NCBI GenBank assembly: GCA_963738325.1
Contig: CAVTWD010000008.1
Location: 62,001 to 126,000 of the forward strand
DNA: 64,000 nt
Direction of reading: 5' to 3'
Source: CAVTWD01 sp963738325
GTDB lineage: Bacteria > Actinomycetota > Acidimicrobiia > Acidimicrobiales > Ilumatobacteraceae
Shown here: positions 34,251 through 44,579 of the stretch, in pieces
Layout of the letters: each line of letters starts with the position of its first letter
How positions within the stretch are numbered: position 1 is the first letter of the stretch
The notes under the pieces: model-generated
Told to the model about the DNA's origin: nothing
Databases searched by the model: none
Seen by the model: the letters and a program-made list of their open reading frames with translations, nothing else
Position numbers and translations under genes: made by a program

Positions 34251-34472
34251 ATGTGGGGCGTCGTCCATCCGTTCAGCAAGGCGCTCTACGAGCAGGATGG
34301 TGAGAGCACCGGGATCGTGAAGGTCACGACGACCGACGGGAATGTCGGGCGGTTCCGCCAGGACGGCTCATGGATCGACGGCGCGAGCTTCGACGTCGAC
34401 CCGCAGCTCTGCAACTGGGTCGGCGGGCCGCGCGCCAAGCATCGCCTCTCGAGCGAGCCGAAGGTCAGCTGA
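34251..34472 (+). CDS. Small protein (73 residues) coupled to the Rieske oxygenase
   Basis: ATG 34251 lies one base after the oxygenase stop (TGACATG), so translation is probably coupled. The product starts MWGVVHPFSKALYEQDGEST and continues GIVKVTTTDGNVGRFRQDGSW, an acidic, beta-strand-rich small protein without Cys clusters or membrane helix. No family is recognised. It could be an accessory or small subunit of the oxygenase. Its end overlaps the convergent hutI end by 8 bases. Confidence 0.65.
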   Translation: MWGVVHPFSKALYEQDGESTGIVKVTTTDGNVGRFRQDGSWIDGASFDVDPQLCNWVGGPRAKHRLSSEPKVS

Positions 34473-35657
34473 GCGCGACCACCCCGCCCTTCATGACGGC
34501 GTGCACCAGGGGCATGCCCGGGCGGTAGGCGAGGTGGACCGGGTTTGGCGCATCAAGCACGATCGCATCGCCGCGAGCGCCAGGTCGGAGGCGGCCCACG
34601 TCGTCGCGCCGGAGGGCGGCCGCTCCCCCGGCCGTCGCCGCCCAGACGGCCTCCTCGACGGAGAGCCCCATCTCCCGCACGGCCAGGGCCACGCAGAAGG
34701 CCATCGAGGTGGTGTAGCTCGAACCGGGGTTGCAGTTGGAGGCGAGCGCCACCACGGCACCGGCGTCGAGCAGCCGGCGCCCGTCGGCGTAGGGCTGGCG
34801 GGTCGAGAAGTCGGCCGCCGGCAGCAGCGTCGCCACCGTGGCCGATCCGGCGAGCGCCTCGACGTCCTCGGCGGTGAGATGGGTGCAGTGGTCGGCGGAC
34901 GCGGCCCCGAGCCGCACGGCCAGCGCCACGCCCGGCCCGGCTCGGAGCTGGTTGGCGTGCACCTTGGCGAGCAGGCCGGCCGACTGACCCGCTCGCACGA
35001 CCGCGGCCGCTTGGTCGGCATCGAACGCGCCCTCCTCGCAGAACACGTCGACGAAGCGAGCGAGGGGGCGCGCCGCGGCCAGCATCTCGCCGCAGACGAG
35101 GGCGACGTAGTCATCGCCCCTGCCCTCGTACTCGGGCGGCACCACGTGCGCGCCGAGGAACGTCGTGTCGTCGGTGAGCTGCCGGCCGATGGCGAGGAGG
35201 CGGCGTTCCTCGTCGGTGGTGAGCCCGTAGCCCGACTTGATCTCGATCGTCGTCGTCCCCCCGCGCAATGCCTCCTCGCGGCGCGCGTCGCGGTCGCCCT
35301 GGCGAGCTCCTCATCACCCGCCGCGCGGGTGGCCGCGACGGTCGTGGCGATGCCTCCGGCGACGTAGAGACGGCCGGCCATGCGGGCTGCGAACTCCTCG
35401 GAGCGGTCGCCGGCGAAGACGAGATGGGTGTGGCTGTCGACGAACCCGGGGAGCACGCACCGGCCCTCGGCGTCGTAGCGCTGGTCGGCCGCGGAGGCGC
35501 CGGAGTCGCCGACTGCGACCACGCCCCCGTCTTCGAAGGTGACGGCCGCGTGGCGGCGCAGGCCGAGCGCGCCGTCGCCCAGCTCGGGGGCGTTGGTGAC
35601 GAGGAGCCCGATGTTGTCGACGACCAGGCTGGCGCGGGCGGCCGCTCGCGCGTTCAC
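34465..35657 (-). CDS. hutI: Imidazolonepropionase (one frameshift)
   Basis: About 397 residues of the amidohydrolase that opens imidazolone-propionate to N-formimino-glutamate in histidine catabolism. The N-terminal half (GLLVTNAPELGDGALG, CVLPGFVDSHTHLVFAGDRS with the H-x-H metal pair) and the C-terminal half (GGTTTIEIKSGYGLT, LAKVHANQLRAG, ADHCTHLTAEDVEAL, VVALASNCNPGSSYT) are in different frames; a one-base indel near 35285 separates them. GTG 35657 overlaps the hutF stop by 4 nt. Last gene of the hutU-def-hutF-hutI chain. Confidence 0.87.
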
Positions 35658-36949
35658 CGCGCCCTCATCGCCTCGGCCAGCTCGGCGGCCACGTCGAGGC
35701 GTTGATGGCGTCCGCCCCGCACGACGGGCTCCCCGCCGATGACGACGTGCTGCACGTCCGAGGCGGTCGCCCCGAAGACCACCGCGTCGAGGGCGAGCTC
35801 GGCAGGCGTGCCGGCGAGTCGCACGGAGTCCAGGCCGAGGGTGACGAAATCGGCCAGGCGGCCAGGGGCGAGGCGACCGCCGTCGGGCCAGCCCAAGCTG
35901 GCATAGCCGGCGCTGGTGGCCATGGTGAGCAGGTCAGGGGCGCGGTGATGACCTCGTCGCAACGTGCGGAGGCGCTCGTCGAGCTCCAACGCCCTCGCCT
36001 CCTCGAACGGATCCACGACGGCATGGGAGTCACTGCCGAGGGAGAGCACTGCGCCCGCGGCCCGCAGCTCGCTCGAGGGGCCGATGCCGTCGGCGAGATC
36101 CCGCTCCGTCGTTGGGCAGAGGCAGCAGGTCGAACCGGAGGCACCGAGCAGGGCGACGTCGGTCGCGCTCAGATGAGTGGCGTGCACGGCCGTGAAGCGG
36201 GGGCCGAGCGCGCCGTGGTCGGCGAGCAGCTGCGTGGGGCTCACGCCGTAGACCGCCAGGCATCGCTCGTTCTCGGTCGGCTGCTCGGAGACGTGGGCAT
36301 GGAGCGGGGCCGCGTGCGCCTCGGCCCACGCGACGGCGACGTCGATCCCCGGCGGGTCGACCGCGCGAACCGAGTGGATGGCCGCGCCGCGGCGGGCTCG
36401 TGGGCCGAGGGACGCCGAGGTCTCGAGTCGCTCCCGCCACGCGGCGGCACCCGGGTCGGCGAAGCCGCGCTGTTCGGCGCTCAATGGCGCGCCGAAACCC
36501 CCGGACAGGTAGAGGGTGTCGAGGAACGTCAGGCGGATGCCGGCCCCGCTGGCGGCCTCCACCACGGCGGCCTCCATCTCGGGAGGTTGGTGCAGGTAGT
36601 GGAACTCCCCTACCACCGTGTAGCCGCACTGCGCCATCTCCGCGTACACCGCTCGCGCCAGGCGCAGGTAGCCCTCCGGGGTGAGCCGGGCGGCCAGCGC
36701 GTACATCTGCTCGCGCCATGACCAGAACGTGCCGGGGCGTTGGGTTCGCCCACGCAGGCCACGGTGGAAGGCGTGCGAATGGGCGTTGGCCAGCCCGGGC
36801 AGGGTCAAGCCGGGCAGCACCTCGGCCCTGTCGGGAGGCACGGGGATCGGGTGGTGAACGGCTTCGAGGTGTCCGTCACGCACCTCGAGCAGCACTCCCG
36901 CGACGGGGACGTCCCCCCCGAGCCAGGCCAGCTCACACCAGTAGGTCAC
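35654..36949 (-). CDS. hutF: Formimidoylglutamate deiminase
   Basis: A 431-residue amidohydrolase converting N-formimino-L-glutamate to N-formyl-L-glutamate and ammonia. Features: LPGLANAHSHAFHRGLRGR (metal H-x-H), FWSWREQMYALA, GYTVVGEFHYLHQPP, PLHAHVSEQPTENERC (metal His), AVHATHLSATDVALLG and LSLGSDSHAVVDPFEEARAL (metal Asp). This is the HutF signature and not a generic chlorohydrolase. GTG 36949 overlaps the deformylase stop, and the gene stop overlaps the hutI start. Its product needs an N-formylglutamate hydrolase (HutG), which is absent from the cluster. Confidence 0.9.
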   Translation of the reverse strand: MTYWCELAWLGGDVPVAGVLLEVRDGHLEAVHHPIPVPPDRAEVLPGLTLPGLANAHSHAFHRGLRGRTQRPGTFWSWREQMYALAARLTPEGYLRLARAVYAEMAQCGYTVVGEFHYLHQPPEMEAAVVEAASGAGIRLTFLDTLYLSGGFGAPLSAEQRGFADPGAAAWRERLETSASLGPRARRGAAIHSVRAVDPPGIDVAVAWAEAHAAPLHAHVSEQPTENERCLAVYGVSPTQLLADHGALGPRFTAVHATHLSATDVALLGASGSTCCLCPTTERDLADGIGPSSELRAAGAVLSLGSDSHAVVDPFEEARALELDERLRTLRRGHHRAPDLLTMATSAGYASLGWPDGGRLAPGRLADFVTLGLDSVRLAGTPAELALDAVVFGATASDVQHVVIGGEPVVRGGRHQRLDVAAELAEAMRAR

Positions 36950-37521
36950 GAGCCGACGCGCTGCACGAACTCGGTGATCCGCTCGATGAAGGCGGCGCGA
37001 TGGAACCGCTCGAACTGCGCCCACGTCGTGAGTGAGCGCGTGTCCTCGACTCGGTCGAGGAACAAGACACCATCCAAGTGGTCACGTTCGTGCTGGAAGG
37101 TGCCGGCCGTGAGCCCGCGGCGCACCTCGTCGTGCTCCTCGCCGTCCCGATCCCACCAACGCACCCTGATGTTGACGTGACGGCGCACGTCGCCGCGAAG
37201 ATCGGGCACCGACAGGCAGCCCTCGTTGATCACCACCAGCTCGTCGTCGAGCGGCTCGATCACCGGGTTGACGACCACGGTGAGCGGGATCGGCGGCTTG
37301 TACGGGTAGCGAGGATTGTGATCGACCTCGATCACCGCGATGCGCACGGTCTCGTGCACTTGGTTGGCGGCCAGCCCTGCGCCGTGCGCGGCCCGCATCG
37401 TGTCGATCAGGTCGTCGATGAGGCGCTGCCGCTCCGGCTGGCGGAGCTCGTCGCGGGTGACGGGGCGGGCCGGCTGGCGGAGCACCGGATGGCCGACGGT
37501 GGCGATGGGGCGGACGGTCAC
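36946..37521 (-). CDS. def: Peptide deformylase homologue inside the hut operon
   Basis: A 191-residue metal-dependent deformylase with all three catalytic motifs: GAGLAANQ (47-54), EGCLSVP (100-106, Cys metal ligand) and HERDH (144-148, two His ligands and catalytic Glu). Peptide deformylase removes formyl groups from nascent formyl-Met. Here the gene is embedded between hutU and hutF with 4-nt GTGA overlaps on both sides, exactly where HutG (N-formylglutamate to glutamate and formate) would be expected. It may be the cell's ordinary deformylase in an odd place, or a deformylase-fold enzyme recruited to N-formylglutamate. The sequence alone does not decide. Confidence 0.85.
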   Translation of the reverse strand: MTVRPIATVGHPVLRQPARPVTRDELRQPERQRLIDDLIDTMRAAHGAGLAANQVHETVRIAVIEVDHNPRYPYKPPIPLTVVVNPVIEPLDDELVVINEGCLSVPDLRGDVRRHVNIRVRWWDRDGEEHDEVRRGLTAGTFQHERDHLDGVLFLDRVEDTRSLTTWAQFERFHRAAFIERITEFVQRVGS

Positions 37522-39176
37522 GGGGCATCCATCGGGAGGCGCACGCCGCGCTCGCGGGCCACGGCCCGCGCCCGCTCGTAGCCGGCGTCGGCGTGCCGCA
37601 TGACGCCAGTGCCCGGGTCGTTGGTGAGGACGCGCTCGAGCTTGGCCCCGGCCAGATCGGAGCCGTCGGCCACGCACACCATCCCGGCGTGGATAGAGCG
37701 GCCGATGCCGACCCCGCCCCCATGGTGGATGCTCACCCAGGCCGCCCCGGAGGACGTGTTCAACAGGGCGTTCAGGAGCGGCCAGTCGGCGATGGCGTCG
37801 GAGCCGTCCGCCATGGCCTCCGTCTCGCGGTAGGGCGACGCCACGGAGCCCGAGTCGAGGTGGTCTCGGCCGATCACGATCGGGGCCGACACCTCCCCTC
37901 GGCGCACCATGTCGTTGAAACGGGCGCCCAGGCGATGGCGCTCGCCGTAGCCGAGCCAGCAGATGCGAGCGGGCAGGCCTTGAAAGGCGACGCGCTCACC
38001 CGCCAGCTCGATCCAACGGCGGAGGGCGTCGTTGTCGGGGAACTCTTCGAGGACGGCGCGGTCGGTGGCGGCGATGTCGGCGGGATCGCCCGAAAGCGCA
38101 GCCCACCGGAACGGGCCCTTGCCCTCGCAGAACAGCGGGCGGATGTAGGCAGGGAGGAAGCCGGGGTAGTCGAAGGCCCGCTCGAAGCCGCCGAGGCGGG
38201 CCTCCGTGCGCAAGCTGTTGCCGTAGTCGAACACCTCGGCGCCGGCGTCGAGGAAGCCGACCATGGCCGCGCAGTGGACGGCCATGGAGGCACGGGCTCG
38301 GCGCACCAGCTCGCCGGGATCGCGACGGCGCAGCTCGTCCATGGCCTCGAGCGTGAGATCAGCGGGGACATACGAGAGCGGGTCGTGCGCGCTCGTCTGG
38401 TCGGTCACGATGTCCGCGGCGAAGCCGGCTTCGAGCAGAGCCGGCAGCACCGCCGCGGCGTTGCCGACCACGCCCACGGACAGGGCCCTCCGCCCCCGCC
38501 TGGCCGCCTCGCAACACGCCATCGCGTCCGCCGTCGAGTCGGCCACCTCGTCGAGGTAACGGGTCTCGAGGCGCCGGCGCACGCGCGCCGGGTCCACCTC
38601 GACGCAGAGGGCGATGCCACCGTTCATCGTCACCGCGAGGGGTTGAGCGCCGCCCATCCCGCCGAGGCCGGAGGTCAGCGTCACCGTCCCGGCCAGGCTC
38701 CCGTGGAACCGGCGCCGGGCGATCTCCGCGAAGCATTCGTAGGTGCCCTGGAGGATGCCCTGGGTGCCGATGTAGATCCACGATCCCGCGGTCATCTGCC
38801 CGTACATGGTGAGGCCCTCGGCCTCGAGCCGCCGGAACTCCTCCCACGTCGCCCATTCGGGCACGAGGTTCGAGTTGGCGATGAGGACACGGGGCGCCCA
38901 TTCGTGGGTGCGGAACACGCCCACCGGCTTGCCCGACTGGACGAGCAGGGTCTCGTCGTCGCGGAGGTCGACCAAGGCGCGGCAGATGGCGTCGAAGCAG
39001 GCCCAGTTGCGTGCCGCCTTGCCCGTGCCGCCGTAGACGACGAGGTCGTCCGGCCGCTCGGCCACCTCCGGATCCAGGTTGTTGTGCAGCATCCGGTAGG
39101 CGGCTTCTTGAGGCCAACCCCGGCAGGTGAGCGTGGCCCCGCGAGGGGCCCGGACCGTGCGCGCGCCCTCGGCCAC
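37518..39176 (-). CDS. hutU: Urocanate hydratase
   Basis: A complete 552-residue urocanase, which hydrates urocanate to imidazolone propionate with tightly bound NAD. Features: LTCRGWPQEAAYRMLHNNLD, VYGGTGKAARNW, GQMTAGSWIYIGTQGILQGT, TSGLGGMGGAQPLAVTMNGG (NAD-binding), ARICWLGYGERHRLG and DHLDSGSVASPYRETE. GTG 39176 is the start, with no better upstream option. First gene of the minus-strand hut chain; divergent from hutH with 160 bp between the starts. Confidence 0.93.
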   Translation of the reverse strand: MAEGARTVRAPRGATLTCRGWPQEAAYRMLHNNLDPEVAERPDDLVVYGGTGKAARNWACFDAICRALVDLRDDETLLVQSGKPVGVFRTHEWAPRVLIANSNLVPEWATWEEFRRLEAEGLTMYGQMTAGSWIYIGTQGILQGTYECFAEIARRRFHGSLAGTVTLTSGLGGMGGAQPLAVTMNGGIALCVEVDPARVRRRLETRYLDEVADSTADAMACCEAARRGRRALSVGVVGNAAAVLPALLEAGFAADIVTDQTSAHDPLSYVPADLTLEAMDELRRRDPGELVRRARASMAVHCAAMVGFLDAGAEVFDYGNSLRTEARLGGFERAFDYPGFLPAYIRPLFCEGKGPFRWAALSGDPADIAATDRAVLEEFPDNDALRRWIELAGERVAFQGLPARICWLGYGERHRLGARFNDMVRRGEVSAPIVIGRDHLDSGSVASPYRETEAMADGSDAIADWPLLNALLNTSSGAAWVSIHHGGGVGIGRSIHAGMVCVADGSDLAGAKLERVLTNDPGTGVMRHADAGYERARAVARERGVRLPMDAP

Positions 39177-39260
39177 CCCTCGACGGTACCGCGACGCCGC
39201 GTCTCGCCGCGGTCTCGTTCCCGCTGTCTCCTCCCCTACTCCCTGCGCATCTCGCGCGGC

Positions 39261-39283
39261 TGAGCGGCGTCATACGCCGGTCA
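39261..39283. promoter_or_regulatory. Near-palindrome between hutU and hutH
   Basis: TGAGCGGCG-TCATA-CGCCGGTCA matches in 8 of 9 pairs, midway in the 160-bp divergent region, where one regulator could control both hut transcripts. No regulator gene is adjacent. Confidence 0.4.
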
Positions 39284-39336
39284 GCCGCGTCAGATCACCG
39301 AGAGCGGCGGCCATCGGGCTGGGTACGCTGGCCGCG

Positions 39337-40846
39337 GTGACCGCCGTCGAGCTGGGGGCCGAGCTGACGGTGGCGGACGTGGTCGCGGTCGCCCGGCACG
39401 GCGCGTCCGTGGTGTTCGACGTGGAGACTCGCCGACGGGTCGCGGCCGCCCGCGACACCGTGGAGCGGCTCGCCGGATCGGGCCGCGCTCTCTACGGGGT
39501 GAACACGGGCTTCGGCGATCTCGCCCAGGTGCGCATCCCCGACGCCGAGCTGGGCGCGCTCCAGCGCAACCTGCTGCGCAGCCATGCCGTGGGCGTGGGT
39601 CCGCCGCTGCCCGATGAGGGCGTGCGAGCCATGATGCTGCTCCTGGCGGCCAGCCTCGCTCGCGGGCACTCAGGGGTGCGCCCGGCCGTCGTCGAGCTCC
39701 TCGTCGCCCTGCTCGAGGCCGGCGCGACCCCCGTCGTTCCCTCGCAGGGTTCGGTGGGAGCCAGCGGCGACCTCGCCCCCCTCGCCCACCTCGGTCTCAC
39801 CTTGTGCGGGGAGGGGCAGCTGCAGCTGGAGGGCGCGACACGCCCGGCCGGCGACGTGCTGGCGACGTTGTCGGTCAGCCCGGTCGAGCTCGCCACCAAG
39901 GAGGGCCTGGCCCTCATCAACGGCACGCATCTGATGGCGGGGCTCGGCGCGCTTGTCGTCCACGACGCCGTCCGCGTGCAGGCGGCGGCCGAGGTGATCG
40001 CCGCGCTCAGCCTCGACGCCCTCCTCGGTTCGGCTGCTCCCCTCGATCCTCGGATCCAGGCCGCCCGCAACCGCCCCGCCCAGGCCGCCGTGGCCGCCAA
40101 GGTGGCCACGTTGATGGACGGCTCGGCGCTGCTGCGCAGCCATGCCGACTGCGGCCGGGTACAGGACGCCTACACGCTGCGCTGCATCCCCCAGGTGCTC
40201 GGCAGCGACGCGAGAGGCGCTCGAGTACGTGGAGACGGCGATCGGTCGCGAGCTGGGCGCGGTCACCGACAACCCCCTCGTCTTCCCCGACGACGGCGAC
40301 GTGATCTCCGGCGGCAACTTCCACGGCCAGCCCCTGTCGTTGCCACTCGACGTCGCCGCCATCGCCGTGGCGGAGGTGGCGGCGTTCAGCGAACGCCGGA
40401 CGTTCCGCCTGCTCTCCGATGCGCCGGGCCTGCCCCGCTTCCTCACTCGCCAACCGGGCACGCAATCCGGCTTGATGATCGTGCAGTACGTCGCCGCCTC
40501 GCTCGTCGCCGAGAACGCGGTGCTGGCTCATCCCGCGGGCACGGGCACTCTACCGACGAGCGCCAACCAGGAGGACTTCAACTCGATGGGCGCCACCGCC
40601 GCCCTCCATGCCCGGCGGGTCGTCGACAACGCCACGCACGTCATCGCCATCGAGTTGCTGTGCGCCGCCCAGGCCCTCGACCTGCGCCGGCCCCTGCGCT
40701 CGACTCGTGCCCTCGAGGCGCTCCACGCCGAGGTGCGCGCCCTCTCCCCTGCTGTCGACGAGGACCGGCCGCTCGCCACCGACATCGAACGGCTCGCCAA
40801 CGCTGTGCACGACGGCCGCCTGCCATCACTCGGGGCTCGCCCGTGA
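39337..40846 (+). CDS. hutH: Histidine ammonia-lyase (one frameshift)
   Basis: About 503 residues from GTG 39337. It converts histidine to trans-urocanate using the MIO group formed from Ala-Ser-Gly at residues 142-144 (SQGSVGASGDLAPLAHLG). Other segments: YGVNTGFGDLA, LQRNLLRSHAVGVG, ALINGTHLMAG, then after a one-base indel near 40210 REALEYVETAIGRELGAVTD, NPLVFPDDGDVISGGNFHGQ and TLPTSANQEDFNSMG. The frameshift falls between QVLG and TREALEY, and the rest is canonical, so an error is likely. The stop overlaps the putA start by 4 nt. Confidence 0.9.
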
Positions 40847-43800
40847 GCCCCGAGACCGATGCGGCCGACACCGGTCGCGTCGGGCGGGCCGAGGCCATCG
40901 CGCTCGGACTGCTCAACGAGTCGGCCAGCCTCGAGACGCCAGCCGAGCGGCGGCGGCGCGCCCGCGTGGCCCACCTCGTCGGCGATCCCGACGCCACCTC
41001 CTTCCTCCTCGAGTTGACCGACCAGGTGCTGCGCATCCACTCGCGGCCGCGGGCGGCGGAACGGTTTCGCGCCCTCGTCACCCGCCGCGGCTTCCCCGCT
41101 TTCGCCACGGGCCTCGATCGTGTCGCGCTGGCGGCCGGCTCGCGGTTGGCCCCGGTGCTCCCCGGCGTGGTGATGCCGCTCGTCACCAGCCGGCTGCGCC
41201 ACGAATTCGCCGGGATCGTGCTGCCGGGCGAACCAGCCCGCTTCGCCCGGCACGCCCGCCGCCGGCGAGCACAGGGCATCCGGCTCAACGTGAACGTGCT
41301 GGGCGAGGCGATCCTCGGCGAGGACGAGGCGCGGCGACGCCAGTCCGCCATCCTGGCCGCGCTCGCCCGACCCGACGTCGACTACGTCTCGGTGAAGATC
41401 TCCGCGGTCTGCGCCCAGCTCGACGTCCTCGCCTTCGACGCGAGCGGTGGCGCGGATCGTCGAACGCCTGCGCCCGTTGTTCGTGGCCGCGGCTCGCCAT
41501 CGGCCCGCCAAGTTCGTCAACCTCGACATGGAGGAGTACCGCGACCTCCATCTCACGATCGCCGCCTTCCGCGCCTCCTCGACGACCCCGAGCTCGCCGG
41601 GTTCGAGGCCGGCCTCGTGCTCCAGGCCTACCTGCCGGACTCCGTCGCGGCGATGGAGGAGCTGTGCGGTTGGGCCCGGACGCGGCGCGATCGAGGCGGT
41701 GCCGGCATCAAGATCCGGCTCGTGAAGGGGGCCAACCTGGCGATGGAGCGCGTCGAGGCGGAGCTCCGCGGGTGGCCCCAGGCCCCGTACGAGACGAAGG
41801 CGGAGGTCGACGCCAACGCCAAGCGCCTGCTCGACATGGCTCTCGCGCCCGAGAACGCGGGCGCGGTGCGGGTCGGGGTGGCCAGCCACAACCTCTTCGA
41901 TGTGGGATGGGCCCTCGCGACCCGAACCGAGGCCGGCGCCGAGGACCGGGTGGAGATCGAGATGCTCGAGGGGATGGCGAACCCGCAAGCGCTCGCGGTG
42001 CGCCGAGCCGCCGGAGACCTCCTGCTCTACGCCCCGATCGTCTCCAGCGCGGACTTCGAGTCGGCAGTGGCGTACCTCGTGCGCCGCCTCGACGAGAACA
42101 CCGCCCCCGAGAACTTCTTGCACCATCTGTTCTCCCTCGCGCCGGGCTCGGCGTCCTGGGAAGCGGAGCGGGGGCGCTTCCGGCGTTCGGTCGACGAACG
42201 CCATTCGACGTCTCGCTGCCCTCGACGCACCCAGGACCGGGCGGCCGAAGCCCTACCGGCCGACGCGCGGGAGCTCCCGCCGTTCGCCAACACGCCCGAC
42301 ACCGACATGACGCTCGCCCCCAACCGTGAGTGGATCAACGAGCACTTGCACCGTTGGCCCACCATGCATGCGGTGGAGGTGCCGGCCTCGGTCGGGGGAG
42401 AGCACGTCGACGCGCCGCTCAGCGGCCGCGGCATCGACCCGTCGGCTCCGTTCACCGTCCTGTACCGCTACGTGGAGGCGGATCTGGCCACGGTCGACCG
42501 TGCCGTCGAAGTAGCACAGCAGGGGGCGAGCGCCTGGGGCCGCCGCCCCCTGTCCGAGCGCCGCGGGATCCTGCATCGCGCCGCCGAGGTGATGTCGGTC
42601 GAACGGGGCTCGGCGATCGCCACGATGGTGCACGACGCCGGGAAGACGGTGGGCGAAAGCGACCCCGAGGTGTCGGAGGCGATCGACTTCGCCCGCTACT
42701 ACGCGGACAGCGCGCTCTGCCTTGCCGCGCCCGGTCTCGAGTTCCGGCCTCACGGCGTCGTGGTGGTGGCGGCACCCTGGAACTTCCCCTACGCCATCCC
42801 CGCGGGCGGTGTCTTCGCGGCGCTGGCGGCCGGCAACGCCGTCATCCTGAAACCCGCTCCTGAGACGGTGCTGACCGCCTGGCTACTCGCCCAGCAGTGC
42901 TGGGCGGCGGGTGTACCCGCCGACGCGCTGCAGTTCGTCGCTTGTGCCGACGGAGAGGTCGGTCGCCGCCTGATCACCCACCCGGCAGTTGATGCCGTGA
43001 TCCTCACGGGGTCGTGGGACACGGCGCGGCTGTTCCTCGGCTGGCGGCCCGACCTGCACCTGCACGCCGAGACGAGCGGCAAGAACGCGCTCGGTGATCA
43101 GCGCGGCGGCGGACATGGACGACGCCATCCGCGACCTCGTGCGCTCGGCGTTCGGTCACGCGGGGCAGAAGTGCTCGGCGGCCAGCCTCGGCATCCTGGA
43201 GGCCCCCGTCTACGACGACCGGGCCTTCCTCGCCCGCCTCGCCGATGCCGTCCGCACGCTGCGGGTCGGGCCGGCGGACGATCTCTCGACCCAGGTCGGG
43301 CCGCTCATCCGGCCTCCCTCGGGGGCGCTTCGCCGCCAGCTCGAATCGCTCGGCCCGGGGGAGGAATGGCTCGTCGCCCCCGAACCGGTGGGCGCCAATC
43401 CGCACCTGTGGCGACCCGGCGTCAAGCTCGGCGTGCGTCCCGGCAGCGAGCTGCACCTCACCGAGTGCTTCGGCCCGGTGCTGGGGCTGATGCGAGCCGA
43501 TGACCTCGATCACGCGCTGGCCCTGCAGAACGCGCCCGTCTTCGGCCTCACCGGCGGGCTCCACAGCCTCGACGACGAGGAAGTGAGACGCTGGCGCGAC
43601 ACCGTTCAGGTCGGCAACGTCTACATCAACCGTCACATCACGGGCGCGATCGTTCGCCGCCAACCCTTCGGAGGCTGGAAGCGTTCCGCCGTCGGTCCAG
43701 GCGCAAAAGCGGGTGGGCCCCACTACGTCCCTTCGCTCGGGTCGTGGCACACGACCGCCGATGTGACCAGATCCCTCGAGGCGGCCCGGGCCGCCTGGGC

Positions 43801-44251
43801 GCGGTGGGGGCAAGGCGAGGATCCCTCGGGGCTCCGGGCCGAACGCAACGTGCTGCGCCTGCGGCCCCTTGCTCGCGTCGCTCTACGCCTCGGCCTGGCT
43901 GCCGATGCTGATGCCGTGCGGTTCGCCGTCGGAGTCGCGCAGATCGTCGGCGCCCGAGTCGACCTGTCCGCCGTCGAGGCCATCGCCGGCATCGACGTCA
44001 CCGTCGAGGACGAGGACGGCTTCATGGCGCGGGCCGCGACGTCATCGCCCGACCGCGTGAGGGTCCTGAGCGCGGAGCACGATCTGCGCCTGCGTGTGCT
44101 CGACGCCCGCCTTTCGCTCGACACCACGCCGATCGTGCCCGACGGCCCGCTCGAGCTGTTGCGGTGGACCCGGGAGCAGGCCATCAGCGAGACCCGGCAC
44201 CGCCACGGCAACCTCCTCCCGGGGGCCGTTTCGACGAGCGGCACAGGGTGA
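40843..44251 (+). CDS. putA: Bifunctional proline dehydrogenase / P5C dehydrogenase (three frameshifts)
   Basis: About 1130 residues oxidising proline to glutamate. The FAD-dependent proline dehydrogenase barrel comes first (LNVNVLGEAILGEDEA, VDYVSVKISAVCAQLD, FVNLDMEEYRDLHLT, GIKIRLVKGANLAMERVEAE, ASHNLFDVGWALATR). The aldehyde dehydrogenase domain follows (PRRTQDRAA linker, VVVAAPWNFPYAIPAGG, AETSGKNAL, catalytic Cys in GHAGQKCSAASLGIL, RQPFGGWKRSAVGPGAKAGG). The frame shifts near 41450, returns near 41575 and shifts again near 43096. GTG 40843 overlaps the hutH stop, so histidine and proline catabolism are coupled here. The N-terminal DNA-binding RHH domain of enteric PutA is absent. Confidence 0.88.
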
Positions 44252-44288
44252 ACAGTCGCGGCGACACCTAGCGAGGTGGAGGGTGAAC

Positions 44289-44579
44289 ATGGAGATCGTC
44301 GACGTGCCCGAGCGGCACCGCTACGAAGCCCGCATCGACGGCGAGGTGGCCGGCCACCTGAGGTACGCGCTGGATGACGGGGTCATCACCCTCATCCACA
44401 CCGAGGCGTCTCCGGAGTTCGAAGGCCAGGGCGTCGGGAGTTCCCTGGCTCAGGGGGCGCTGGACGATGCGCGCCGCCGCGGTCTGCGGGTGGTGGCCAA
44501 ATGCGAGTTCGTCGCCGATTGGATCGACAAGCACCCGGACTACGCCGACCTCGTCGCGGGCACGTCTCTCGGAACTTGA
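44289..44579 (+). CDS. YjdJ-like small GNAT acetyltransferase
   Basis: A 96-residue protein of the minimal GNAT family. A beta hairpin (HRYEARIDGEVAGHLRYAL) precedes ASPEFEGQGVGSSLAQGAL (the acetyl-CoA pyrophosphate loop, Q/GxGxG/S) and the family-typical end KCEFVADWIDKHPDYADLV. Its substrate is unknown. ATG 44289 follows GGAGGGTG by 3 nt. It ends inside a hairpin that probably terminates transcription. Confidence 0.85.
   Translation: MEIVDVPERHRYEARIDGEVAGHLRYALDDGVITLIHTEASPEFEGQGVGSSLAQGALDDARRRGLRVVAKCEFVADWIDKHPDYADLVAGTSLGT

Noticed and set aside
37593..39263. A 556-codon plus-strand ORF across hutU
   Set aside because: Shadow of the urocanase gene; low-complexity His/Gly/Arg-rich translation.
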